The notes below the pieces were generated by a model. That model did no database searches. It saw nothing but the letters and a program-made list of their open reading frames with translations, and was not told the origin of the DNA. A stretch of 64,000 bases of DNA from Saccharothrix sp. NRRL B-16348 (GTDB taxonomy: Bacteria; Actinomycetota; Actinomycetes; Mycobacteriales; Pseudonocardiaceae): positions 13,835 to 77,834 of the forward strand of contig NZ_LGED01000223.1 in assembly GCF_001280085.1 (NCBI RefSeq), in the 5' to 3' direction. The stretch's first letter is position 1. The number at the start of each line of letters is the position of its first letter. The translations under genes were made by a program, and so were the position numbers. This document shows positions 44,536 to 52,298 of the stretch, piece after piece.

Positions 44536-44705
44536 GGAACGTCCCGTCGTCGACGAACAACCCCACCGCGACGCGGCGGGGCGTGCCGACCAGACTTCCC
44601 GGCGCTCCGCGCGACAAGATGCCGCAAACCGGGCAGAAGCGCAAACCGGACGGTCGGTGTATCGGCCTCGGTGTCCGCATCGACACGGTGTCTGGCGCTG
44701 TCACC
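44536..44705 (-). promoter_or_regulatory. Conserved leader region of the CPA1 antiporter gene
   Basis: The core GCCGGGAAGTCTGGTCGGC lies at 44585-44603, 49 nt before ATG 44535. Downstream, CCCCGCCG can pair with CGGTGGGG across a three-base loop. The upstream 100 bp (44604-44705) match the orphan copy at 4293-4393. CCGACC at about 44665 could alternatively pair with the core's GGTCGG. Confidence 0.65.
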
Positions 44706-44721
44706 GGTCGGTGGCGGCGCG

Positions 44722-44744
44722 GTGTGCGGTGAAGTCTGGTCGGC
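44722..44744 (+). promoter_or_regulatory. Diverged plus-strand copy of the leader core
   Basis: GTGTGCGGTGAAGTCTGGTC plus GGC differs from the consensus core at two or three bases. It points toward the TetR gene but is 230 bp away, with non-coding DNA between, so it may be an orphan. I see no supportable gene in 44745-44940. Confidence 0.4.
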
Positions 44745-44940
44745 TTCGCGACCCGACCGGCCCAGAATTGATCTTGAGGTTCTCGGCGGCGCCGCCGGTG
44801 TCCGGTCGCCGTTCGTGCCTGCGGATGTCCGCCCCGATTTGCAGGGGTTGCTCGCGGTCGTGCTGGTGGCTTGTGCGCAGGAGTCCTTCGAGCCGGTAGG
44901 TCCGGAATCCGCGGCGTCGGGCCGACAAGGCAGGGGGAAC

Positions 44941-44970
44941 TTGACGTGGACTGAACGATCGTTCAATACT
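44941..44970 (+). promoter_or_regulatory. Promoter of the TetR gene
   Basis: -35 TTGACG (44941-44946), 18-bp spacer, -10 AATACT (44965-44970). The predicted transcription start falls at about 44977, which is the A of the ATG, so the mRNA is probably leaderless. Confidence 0.65.
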
Positions 44971-44986
44971 CTGAACATGCGTTCAG
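44952..44986. promoter_or_regulatory. Paired TetR operators over promoter and start codon
   Basis: Operator 1, TGAACGATCGTTCA (44952-44965), is a perfect palindrome between -35 and -10. Operator 2, CTGAAC-ATGC-GTTCAG (44971-44986), has perfect 6-bp arms and contains the ATG. Their centres are 20 bp apart, two helical turns. The arrangement implies autorepression by the TetR protein. Confidence 0.75.
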
Positions 44987-45588
44987 CCTCCGATTTGACC
45001 ACTCGGGCCCGCATCCGTGATGCGGCCCTGGCGAGGTTCGGTGCCGATGGCGTCGCCGGGACGTCCGTGCGTGCGGTGGCTGCCGACGCCGGGGTGTCTC
45101 CCGCGTTGGTGCTGCACCACTTCGGGTCGAAGGAGGGGTTGCGGCAGGCGTGTGACGAGCACGTGCTCGACGCGATCCGGTCCGGTGGTGAGGTCGATGC
45201 CAGTGCGCTGGGGCATGTCCTGCGGGCGGCTACGCCGGTGCGGCGGTATCTGGGGCGTGCCTTGCTGGACGGGACCGAGGGCGCGTCCGTGCTGTTCACC
45301 GAGATCGTCGACCGCACCGAGGAGTGGCTGGCCGTGGGCGAGGCGGAGGGGTGGGTGCGTCCGACATCGGACGCACGGGCACGGGCGGTGACCTACGTGT
45401 CGTGGCTGTTGGCGCCCTTGGTGCTCGGTGACCAGGTCGGGCGGCTGCTCGGCGGGGATCCGGCGGAGACCGCGACAGCGGTGCGGGGTGCGCGGGCCGG
45501 GTTGGAGATGCTGACCGGCGGCCTGTTCACCGACGACCGCTGGCTGACCGCGTTCACCGCGGTCGACGAGCGGGAGTCGTCGCGGTGA
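44977..45588 (+). CDS. TetR family transcriptional regulator
   Basis: Encodes 203 residues from ATG 44977. The N-terminal DNA-binding domain is typical: IRDAALARFGADGVAGTSVR and ADAGVSPALVLHHFGSKEGL. The C-terminal domain (VLFTEIVDRTEEWLAVGEAE) is the ligand/dimer part, unknown in specificity. It probably represses itself and the glycosyltransferase gene that overlaps its stop (GTGA), through the two operators at its start. Confidence 0.9.
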   Translation: MRSASDLTTRARIRDAALARFGADGVAGTSVRAVAADAGVSPALVLHHFGSKEGLRQACDEHVLDAIRSGGEVDASALGHVLRAATPVRRYLGRALLDGTEGASVLFTEIVDRTEEWLAVGEAEGWVRPTSDARARAVTYVSWLLAPLVLGDQVGRLLGGDPAETATAVRGARAGLEMLTGGLFTDDRWLTAFTAVDERESSR

Positions 45589-46853
45589 GGGCGCTGTTGG
45601 TCACCCACGGCACGCGTGGCGATGTGCAGCCGTTCCTGGCGCTCGCGGTGGCGTTGCGCGAACGCGGCCACGAGGCGCTGCTGGCAGCGCCGGAGTCGTT
45701 CGCGCCGGCCGCGTCGGAGCACGGGGTGCGGTTCGCGCCGCTGGACGAGGGGCCGAACCGGTTGATGGACGACCCGGTGGTCCGGGAGGCGGTCGACGGT
45801 GGTTACCGGGGTGTGCGGGGCAAGATCACCGCCGTGCGCACGGCCCGGCGGATCAAGCCCTTGATGGGTGCTGTCCTGCACGATGTCGGCGAGGTGGCTC
45901 GGGCCTCGCTGGCGGACGTGGTGGTGCACTCGCCGTCCCTGCCCGCCCAGCACGCGGCGGAGATGCTCGGTGTGCCCGCGGCGCTGGTCGCGTTGCAGCC
46001 GGGCTGGGTGCCCACGAGCGCGTTTCCCTGTCCGATGGTGCCGTTGCCCCGGCTGCCGAGGTTCCTCAACCGCGCCACCTACCTCACCGTGTCCGCGACC
46101 CTGCGGGCCTTCTCCGGCATTGCCACCACGTGGCGCACGACCGAGCTCGGATTGCCGCGCCGCCGGGGAAGTCATGACGTGCTGCACGACGCCGCCGGCC
46201 ACGACCGGCTGGTGTTGCAGGCGTTCAGCCGGCACGTCACACAGGTCGATCCCGGCTGGCCGGAGTCGGTGCGCACCACCGGCTTCTGGTATCTGCCCAC
46301 GGCGCCGGAATGGTCCCCACCGGACCGGCTGAGGCGTTTCCTCGACGACGGCCCCGCACCCGTCTACATCGGATTCGGCAGCATGACGGGCCGGGATTCA
46401 CGCCGCACTACGACGATCGTCACCGACGCCGTGCGACGGGCCGGTGTCCGTGCCGTGCTGGCCACCGGCTGGGGCGGCATCGCCCCCGACACCGAAGCCG
46501 ACGGCGTTCTGGTGATCGACCAAGCGCCGCACGACTGGCTGTTCCCGCGGATGAGCGCGGTGGTGCACCACGGAGGCGGCGGCACCACGGGCGCCGCGCT
46601 GGCGGCGGGCCGCCCGCAGGTCGTGTGCCCGTTCGTCGCCGACCAACCGCACTGGGCTAACCGCATGCACGCCGCTGGAGTCGCTCCATCTCCGGTTCGG
46701 CAGCAGCAGCTCAACGCCGACCTGCTCGCCGCGGCACTGACGGCGGCCACCGATGACATCGGGATGCGCGACCGGGCCGAACGGCTTGGACAGCAGATCC
46801 GCGCGGAGAACGGCGTCACCACGGCGATCGACGCCCTCGAACGCATCACCTGA
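45585..46853 (+). CDS. UGT-type glycosyltransferase (GT1 family)
   Basis: Encodes 422 residues from GTG 45585. The N-terminal acceptor domain starts RALLVTHGTRGDVQPFLALA. The C-terminal donor domain has VYIGFGSMTGRD and the sugar-nucleotide motif APHDWLFPRMSAVVHHGGGG with TT following, and ends with FVADQPHWANRM. Such enzymes glycosylate lipophilic metabolites or sterols, or inactivate macrolides. Coupling to a TetR gene suggests an inducible detoxification role. The acceptor is unknown. Confidence 0.9.
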   Translation: MRALLVTHGTRGDVQPFLALAVALRERGHEALLAAPESFAPAASEHGVRFAPLDEGPNRLMDDPVVREAVDGGYRGVRGKITAVRTARRIKPLMGAVLHDVGEVARASLADVVVHSPSLPAQHAAEMLGVPAALVALQPGWVPTSAFPCPMVPLPRLPRFLNRATYLTVSATLRAFSGIATTWRTTELGLPRRRGSHDVLHDAAGHDRLVLQAFSRHVTQVDPGWPESVRTTGFWYLPTAPEWSPPDRLRRFLDDGPAPVYIGFGSMTGRDSRRTTTIVTDAVRRAGVRAVLATGWGGIAPDTEADGVLVIDQAPHDWLFPRMSAVVHHGGGGTTGAALAAGRPQVVCPFVADQPHWANRMHAAGVAPSPVRQQQLNADLLAAALTAATDDIGMRDRAERLGQQIRAENGVTTAIDALERIT

Positions 46854-46871
46854 CACCGGGAGACCATCACG

Positions 46872-47357
46872 ATGGACGTAAAGAACGCGGTCGCGCGGGC
46901 GTTTCGCATGGACGACGAGGCGTGGCGGCGGCACGCGAACCCGTGGAGCGTGTGGACCCGCTTCGCGGCGATCCCGCTGATGCTGGCCGCGATCTGGAGC
47001 CGCACCTGGATCGGCTGGTGGTGCCTGCTGCCGATCGCGGCGGTGATCATCTGGCTGTTCGTCAACCCGACGGCGTTCCGGCCCGTTGAGCCGCGCAGTT
47101 GGGCGGCACGTGGCATCTACGGCGAGCGGGCGTGGGTGCAGGACAAGTCGCTGGTACCGCCGGATCACCGTGCCGTGCTGCGAATCCTGGTCGTGCTCGG
47201 GCTCACCGGCTTCGCTCTCGTGGTGTGGGGACTGGTCCGGCTCGACGTGTGGCCGACAGCGTTCGGCGCGGCGCTGGTGATCGTGGCGCAGCTGTGGCGC
47301 ATCGACCGGTTCGGCTGGTTGTGGGAACGTGCCGAGCAGCGACGAACCGACCACTAA
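46872..47357 (+). CDS. DUF6653 family membrane protein
   Basis: Encodes 161 residues from ATG 46872, just downstream of the glycosyltransferase. The opening MDDEAWRRHANPWSVWTRF and the paired membrane segments IPLMLAAIWSRTWIGWWCLL and LRILVVLGLTGFALVVWGL are the DUF6653 pattern. The function is unknown. It is 18 bp after the previous stop, so it is likely the third gene of the TetR operon. Confidence 0.85.
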   Translation: MDVKNAVARAFRMDDEAWRRHANPWSVWTRFAAIPLMLAAIWSRTWIGWWCLLPIAAVIIWLFVNPTAFRPVEPRSWAARGIYGERAWVQDKSLVPPDHRAVLRILVVLGLTGFALVVWGLVRLDVWPTAFGAALVIVAQLWRIDRFGWLWERAEQRRTDH

Positions 47358-47769
47358 TTAGCTCACACCTCCCTGGGCGCGTACGGCGGACACGCGAACC
47401 GGTCCCCGATGGCTGGCGGACCGACGTGCGTTCCGTTCGCGCAGCGCGGTGAGGCACGGGCTGGTCAACCGGGTGCAGCGTGCGGCCGCGGCGTCGGCGA
47501 GCTGGACTCACTGTTCGCGGGTGTACGCCGACAGCCAGCCACCTCGCCACCGACAGCGCGGCCTGGAACACCTCGACTCGCGAGCTGCTGGGATGACTCC
47601 CGACCCACCCCGGGCTCATCCACGACCTTGAAAGGACCACTACTCCCACGCTACGACCCCTTCGGCCGTTACACCTTCGTAAGGCCGGTGACACTCGTGC
47701 CGCTGAGCGCGGAATCCGTAATTTCATGACGGTCTGTGAGGAACAGGTCGTCCTGAGGAGGTCGGGAAC
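47358..47769. other. Non-coding gap before the propeller gene
   Basis: A 412-bp stretch with no supportable gene; short frames here lack ribosome-binding sites and protein-like composition. A strong GAGGAGG site at its end belongs to the next gene. Confidence 0.4.
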
Positions 47770-49137
47770 GTGGTGCGACGATTAACGCGGCGGCTGGCGG
47801 GCGGTGCCGGTGTGGTGGTGCTCCTCTCGGTGGGAGCGCCGGCCGGGGCGCAGACCCGGGACATCGCGGGGCTGCCGTCGTGGGAGGTCGTGGCCGCCCC
47901 CGCGGTGGGCGAGTTCACCAACCGGCTGGCCGGCGTGTACGCCGCGTCGCCCGACGCGGCGTGGGCGGTCGGATCGGCACTGGGTCGTGCGGCGGGAGGC
48001 GGTCAGGAGCACCGCACACTGCTGCAACGCTGGGACGGGCGGTCCTGGAGCCAGGTCACGCCACCGGCGCTGCCCGGCGGACGGGTCGCGCAGCTCGGCG
48101 CCGTCGACGGGACCGGCCCGGACGACGTGTGGGCGGTCGGCGTCGCGACGGCCCCGAACGCGAACACGGTGACCGGACAGCGGACCGTGGCGCTGCATTG
48201 GAACGGGCGGGACTGGACCGCGGTGCCGAGCCCGAATCGCGGCTTCCCCGACGACAACAACCGTCTGCTCGGCGTGGCTGCAGTCGCGTCCGACGACGTC
48301 TGGGCCGTGGGCGAACTCGACGGCAGCCTGTCCGGTGGCGGGCGGGCGTCGATCCTGCTGCACTTCGACGGCACCGGCTGGCGGGCGGTCGACCACCCGT
48401 GCGGCGCCGGGCTGCGGGCGGTGTCGGCGTCCTCGGCCGACGACGTCTGGGCGGTCGGCGCGAACACCGCGTGCCACTTCGACGGCTCGTCGTGGAGGCC
48501 GGCCCGGCCGGCGGCACCGGTGGCGGGCAGGCGCCTCGACCTCGCCGGCGTCGCCGTGCTCGGGCCCACCGAGGCGTGGGCCGTCGGCCGCACCGTGTAC
48601 GGCTGCGGCGAGCGCGTGTGCACCTTCGGCGAGGTCCAGCGCTGGAACGGCGCCGGGTGGACCACCTTCGCCACCCCCGGCGTCGACGTGCGGGGCGTCC
48701 ACGCCGTCGCACCGGACGACGTCTGGGCGATCTCGCTGAACGATGGCCTGCTGCACTTCGACGGCACCGGGTGGGCCCGCGTGCCCGCGCCGCGCGGTGT
48801 GCTGGAGGACATCACGGCCGGCGGGCCCGACGACCTGTGGGCCGTGGGTGCCACCAGCGGCGGCAGTCCTTCGGTGGCGCAGATCCAGCACGCCGCCTCG
48901 GCCGGCACCGCGACCGTCGTCGGTGGCACCAACCACGCCGGGGCTGTCATCTCGTGGACCGGACCGTCCAGCGGCTCGGTCCCGGTGCGCAACAGCTTCG
49001 GCCACTACGAGATCGTCGCGCTTCCGGTGGGGACCTACGACTTCATCGTGACCGCCGCCGGCTGCGCGCCGCAGGTCAGGGCCGTCACCGTCACCGCGGG
49101 TCGGATCATCCGGCAGGACTTCACGCTGTCCTGCTGA
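47770..49137 (+). CDS. Secreted beta-propeller protein with C-terminal Ig-like domain
   Basis: Encodes 455 residues from GTG 47770. It has a signal peptide (LAGGAGVVVLLSVGAPAGAQ). The body is six or seven propeller blades, each with a DVWAVG-type repeat (DDVWAVGVATAP, DDVWAVGELDG, DDVWAVGANT, DDVWAISLNDG, DDLWAVGATSG) and an HFDGTGW or RWNGAGW strand. Residues about 375-455 form a carboxypeptidase-regulatory-like beta sandwich (PVGTYDFIVTAAGCAPQVRA). Its role is unknown; such proteins are exported and may bind sugars or peptides. It is monocistronic. Confidence 0.85.
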   Translation: MVRRLTRRLAGGAGVVVLLSVGAPAGAQTRDIAGLPSWEVVAAPAVGEFTNRLAGVYAASPDAAWAVGSALGRAAGGGQEHRTLLQRWDGRSWSQVTPPALPGGRVAQLGAVDGTGPDDVWAVGVATAPNANTVTGQRTVALHWNGRDWTAVPSPNRGFPDDNNRLLGVAAVASDDVWAVGELDGSLSGGGRASILLHFDGTGWRAVDHPCGAGLRAVSASSADDVWAVGANTACHFDGSSWRPARPAAPVAGRRLDLAGVAVLGPTEAWAVGRTVYGCGERVCTFGEVQRWNGAGWTTFATPGVDVRGVHAVAPDDVWAISLNDGLLHFDGTGWARVPAPRGVLEDITAGGPDDLWAVGATSGGSPSVAQIQHAASAGTATVVGGTNHAGAVISWTGPSSGSVPVRNSFGHYEIVALPVGTYDFIVTAAGCAPQVRAVTVTAGRIIRQDFTLSC

Positions 49138-49209
49138 CCAGTCCGCGCCCACCGTGCCGTGCTGACACGGAACGAACTGCCGGTACGTAGTGTGCCGCCG
49201 TCGTGTTCT

Positions 49210-49775
49210 CCCGTGAACGGCGTGGGTGCGTGCTTGAGAACGTTGAGGAGATCGTCTTCGACGATGAGTCGTCGGTCGGTGTCGGTCTCCAGCCGGGCGC
49301 GGACCGCCTTGCTGCGGTGCACCGGGTGCCGGTCGGCGATCAAGCGGACCTTCCAGTGGGGTGGGCGATGCGATCGAGGAAGGCGGGTGGACACCGGTGC
49401 GGTGAAGCGGTCGGTGGACACGGTGAACCAAGCGTCCCGCGGGAGGCGATCGCGGACATGACGTTGACCCGAAGTCGCCTCCCTGTCACCCGCACCACCG
49501 GGATCCTGCCCTTCGACGCCAAGGAACGACCGGGTTGGGCGGCGTCGGAGCGCAGTCCGCAATAGTCGACCCACACGATCGCCGCGCCCTCGGCCTTTGC
49601 CCGGGCCTCGATCGCCGGGTACTGCTCGTCGAGCCGCGCATGCACCGCGGCGGGCCGCTGTTCATAAGCCGGATTCCCTGGCCCTCGTCGGCGCCGCCCG
49701 ACGCGGTGCCGACGAGGGCGGAGAACGGTCCGATGAAGCATGGCTGGGACGCGATGTAGGCGACTCCGTAGCGAA
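49210..49775 (-). pseudogene. IS630-family transposase remnant
   Basis: The minus strand shows AEGAAIVWVDYCGLRSDAAQ, then KGRIPVVRVTGRRLRVNVMS, then in another frame WKVRLIADRHPVHRSKAVRA. These are successive parts of the IS630 DDE domain (first Asp, strand, second Asp-x-x-x-VH). At least one frameshift and loss of both ends show that it is dead. Confidence 0.6.
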
Positions 49776-49834
49776 ATCCAACCCGGCTGCCGGTTCGGCA
49801 AGGCTGGACCGGTTGAGGCTGATAGCCGACGTGG

Positions 49835-50014
49835 TCAGAACTCCGCTGCTGTCCGCGTGCCGCTTGCGCGGTTCAGCGGCCCTTGCCACTCGTGGCCGTC
49901 GAGACGCACGTGGACTTCCTCAACCCGCCATCCAGCCGTCCCGGCCGTCTCGGCACAAGAGGTGTGGGCGTCGGCGATGGCGCGCAGGCGCTCGGGCGGC
50001 GGCTGGTCGGGCAC
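49835..50014 (-). CDS. Small hypothetical protein downstream of the aquaporin gene
   Basis: Encodes 59 residues from GTG 50014, starting a few bases past the aquaporin stop, so it is probably cotranscribed. The sequence PPPERLRAIADAHTSCAETA, then WRVEEVHVRLDGHEWQGPL looks protein-like, but I do not recognise a family. There is no signal peptide or membrane segment. Confidence 0.4.
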   Translation of the reverse strand: MPDQPPPERLRAIADAHTSCAETAGTAGWRVEEVHVRLDGHEWQGPLNRASGTRTAAEF

Positions 50015-50015
50015 G

Positions 50016-50735
50016 TCAGTTCCGTTCGGCAACGGCTGTCGGTTGTGCCGCGGTCCGGCGGACCGTGCGGAACAGGAACGCCGCCGCGAGGCCACCGACC
50101 ACCGGGCCGATCAGGTAGACGGCCAACTGCCACCACGGGACAGTCCCACCGGCCACGGACAGCACGACGTCCGGGCCGAGGGTTCGCGCCAGGTTCACCG
50201 ACGCGCCGGTGAGCGGTCCGAACACCATGATCTGCACAGCCAGGGCAAGGCCGATGCCCAGCCCGTGCAGACCGCGCGGTGCGGTCGGGGCGACCGCCAA
50301 CGCGAAGACCGCGATCACCAGGATGAACGCCCCCGCGGCCTCGGCGATCAAGGCCGGGGCGACACCGGCCGTGAAGGTGGTCGCACCCAGACCGGAGTCG
50401 ACCGCTGCGTCGGTGTACGCCGCGTAGACGAGCGCGGCGCCGAGAACGCCACCCGCCAGCTGCGCCAGGACGTATGCCGGTACATCCCGCCAGGCGAAGT
50501 GGCCACGCGCGGCCAGCGCGATGCTCACCGTCGGGTTGAAATGACCGCCCGACACCGGGCCGAACGCGTAGATCGCCACCGCCAGCGCGAGCCCGTGCGC
50601 CAACGCCACGATCAACAGCCCGGCCCCACCGGCCCCTGCCGCCGCGACCGCCACGGCGGCTCCGATACCGAACAGACACAAAACGGCAGTGCCGGCCATC
50701 TCGGCCAGCAGCCTGCGGGACAAGGGGATGTTCAC
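50016..50735 (-). CDS. MIP/aquaporin family channel
   Basis: Encodes 239 residues from GTG 50735. Six membrane segments and two half-helix loops are present: SGGHFNPTVSIALAARG and LTGASVNLARTLGPD. Thus both pore motifs deviate from the usual NPA (NPT and NLA), which can change selectivity. The aromatic/arginine constriction Arg (in NLAR) is kept. It could carry water, glycerol or small neutral solutes. The ribosome-binding site is weak. The gene lies in the ion and osmotic part of the window. Confidence 0.88.
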   Translation of the reverse strand: MNIPLSRRLLAEMAGTAVLCLFGIGAAVAVAAAGAGGAGLLIVALAHGLALAVAIYAFGPVSGGHFNPTVSIALAARGHFAWRDVPAYVLAQLAGGVLGAALVYAAYTDAAVDSGLGATTFTAGVAPALIAEAAGAFILVIAVFALAVAPTAPRGLHGLGIGLALAVQIMVFGPLTGASVNLARTLGPDVVLSVAGGTVPWWQLAVYLIGPVVGGLAAAFLFRTVRRTAAQPTAVAERN

Positions 50736-51404
50736 TGCAACACGTCCTGTCCTGGGGGTGATGTGTCGGCGGCGGCGAACGAACGCTAGGACCGGCCCGA
50801 CACGGACAGCTACGGTGCGCACACACTCGTAAGCCGACGGTAAGAACCGAGATTCGCAATCTGCCCGCCCCCGGAAGGTGGGCGCGCCACTCGCCGTCGC
50901 CGTCGCCCTTGTCCGCGGTCCTCGACCGGTTCGCCGACCGCACCGCGGTCCTGCACACCTGCGTCACGCTCTTCGAGCCCGGGTCTTCTGCCTGAGTTCG
51001 GTGTACGCCGTCGCGAGCTGCTCCGATACCTCGGCGATGTCCCCTCGAGCTGGAACCACCTGATTCCGACCACTCAGCCTCTGCAGCCGAGCAGCGCCAG
51101 CCCCGAGTCGTCGTGGTCGACGCCGACAACCGCCTGGGTGACCGTGCTGCCCGGATCGCCGGTGCTGCGTTCATCGTCCCGGCTACGCGCAGGAGGATCC
51201 GTCGCTGGCGCGGGTGCACGGCGAACGTGGTGACGCCGAGGCGTGCGTGGACAAGCTGGCGGGCCGCATGATCAAGGAGATGCTGCCATCCAAGGAGAAA
51301 CGCCACGAACTACCGAGGGCGTCCGGTGACGCGATGGTGATCGAATGCACCGCCACGATGGCCAGGCTGCACAGTCCGCTGCTGCTGGTCGCTGACGACG
51401 ATAC

Positions 51405-51545
51405 GATCCACGGCGTCGCACGTGCTGGTCATCGACCAGGCCCCACACGACTGGCTGTTCCCGAGCACCAGTGCGATGGTCCACCACGGTGGCGCGGGCA
51501 CGACCGCCGCCCTGGCCTCGCGCAGGCCCCAGGTGGTGGAGTGGG
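51405..51545 (+). pseudogene. Glycosyltransferase donor-domain fragment
   Basis: About 45 codons matching the donor motif of GT1 enzymes: VLVIDQAPHDWLFPSTSAMV, HHGGAGTTAA and RRPQVV. It resembles residues around 305-345 of the 45585 gene but is clearly diverged, so it is a relic of a different glycosyltransferase. No start or end is present. Nothing else is supportable in 50736-51404 or 51546-51708. Confidence 0.6.
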
Positions 51546-51708
51546 GCGACGCCTGCGGCGTGCAGGACTTGCCGGACCGTCGGGGCGATCCGATGGCCGG
51601 GCGGCACAGGACCTGATCGATTGCCGGCACGTATTCGTTCCCGATCATCGTTCCACGGTCGGGCGAGCTGGGTTGACCGACCGGAGGACATGGCCCGGTT
51701 GGTGTCGA

Positions 51709-52053
51709 TCAGTTGTTCTGGTCGTCGGGGCTGGCGAGTTTGGTCAGCAGGTCGACGACGGTCTGTTGTCCGGTGGCGAGGGCGTCGAACTTGCCGCGCA
51801 TCTCGGTGAACCCGTCGCCGACCTTGGTGCCGAGGTCGGTCAGGTCTTCGCGCATGGCGTTGAAGCTGGAGGTCGTGGCTTGGCGGAAGTCGCGGATCTC
51901 GCCGCGGAACTCGGAGACGTCCCGGTCCGCGCCGCCGGCCAGGATCCGTGCGGCGGCGGCGTCCTGGGCGGTCGCGCGCACCAGGCTGGCCAGTTCCTCG
52001 ACGCGGGCCTCCAGTTCGGCGACGCGGGACTCCAGGTTCTCGGGCTCGGCCAT
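51709..52053 (-). CDS. Small coiled-coil protein
   Basis: Encodes 114 residues from ATG 52053. Almost the whole protein is a coiled coil: LESRVAELEARVEELASLVR followed by FRGEIRDFRQATTSSFNAM and LGTKVGDGFTEMRGKFDALA. There is no ribosome-binding site, but TAACCT seven bases before the ATG would fit a leaderless -10. It resembles short actinobacterial proteins with t-SNARE-like or phage-tail-like heptads; the function is unknown. It is the first gene at the left side of the recombinase island. Confidence 0.65.
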   Translation of the reverse strand: MAEPENLESRVAELEARVEELASLVRATAQDAAAARILAGGADRDVSEFRGEIRDFRQATTSSFNAMREDLTDLGTKVGDGFTEMRGKFDALATGQQTVVDLLTKLASPDDQNN

Positions 52054-52298
52054 GCCGCACAGGTTACCGCCCCGGCCCGGGCCGGCGATCCGTGCCGCGC
52101 CGTCGGGATCGTCCGACAGCGGCTCGTCCAGCCCCGGTGCCCACGGTCGTGAAGCATCGCTGTGTCATCCACTGTAGGTGCGTCATTCGGGTCTGTCAGT
52201 TGCGCTCTTCGGGTGTCGGAGGGGTTGTCGGACGTCATGGTCGTCGTGGCGGTCGGTCCCGGTGTCGTCTCAATTCCTCGCTGATGAAGGTGGCTGTG

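Noticed and set aside
44762..44935. Possible transposase scrap on the minus strand before TetR
   Set aside because: The frame is short and Arg-rich, and I could not match it to a transposase domain.
41832..45588. Long plus-strand frames over nhaA and the CPA1 gene that lead into TetR
   Set aside because: The part before 44977 is antisense to membrane proteins and rich in Gln/His/Arg; only the TetR portion is protein-like.
51214..51420. Frame with EMLPSKEKRHELPRASGD
   Set aside because: Looks like a scrap of a real protein, but no start, family or continuation was found; too weak to annotate.
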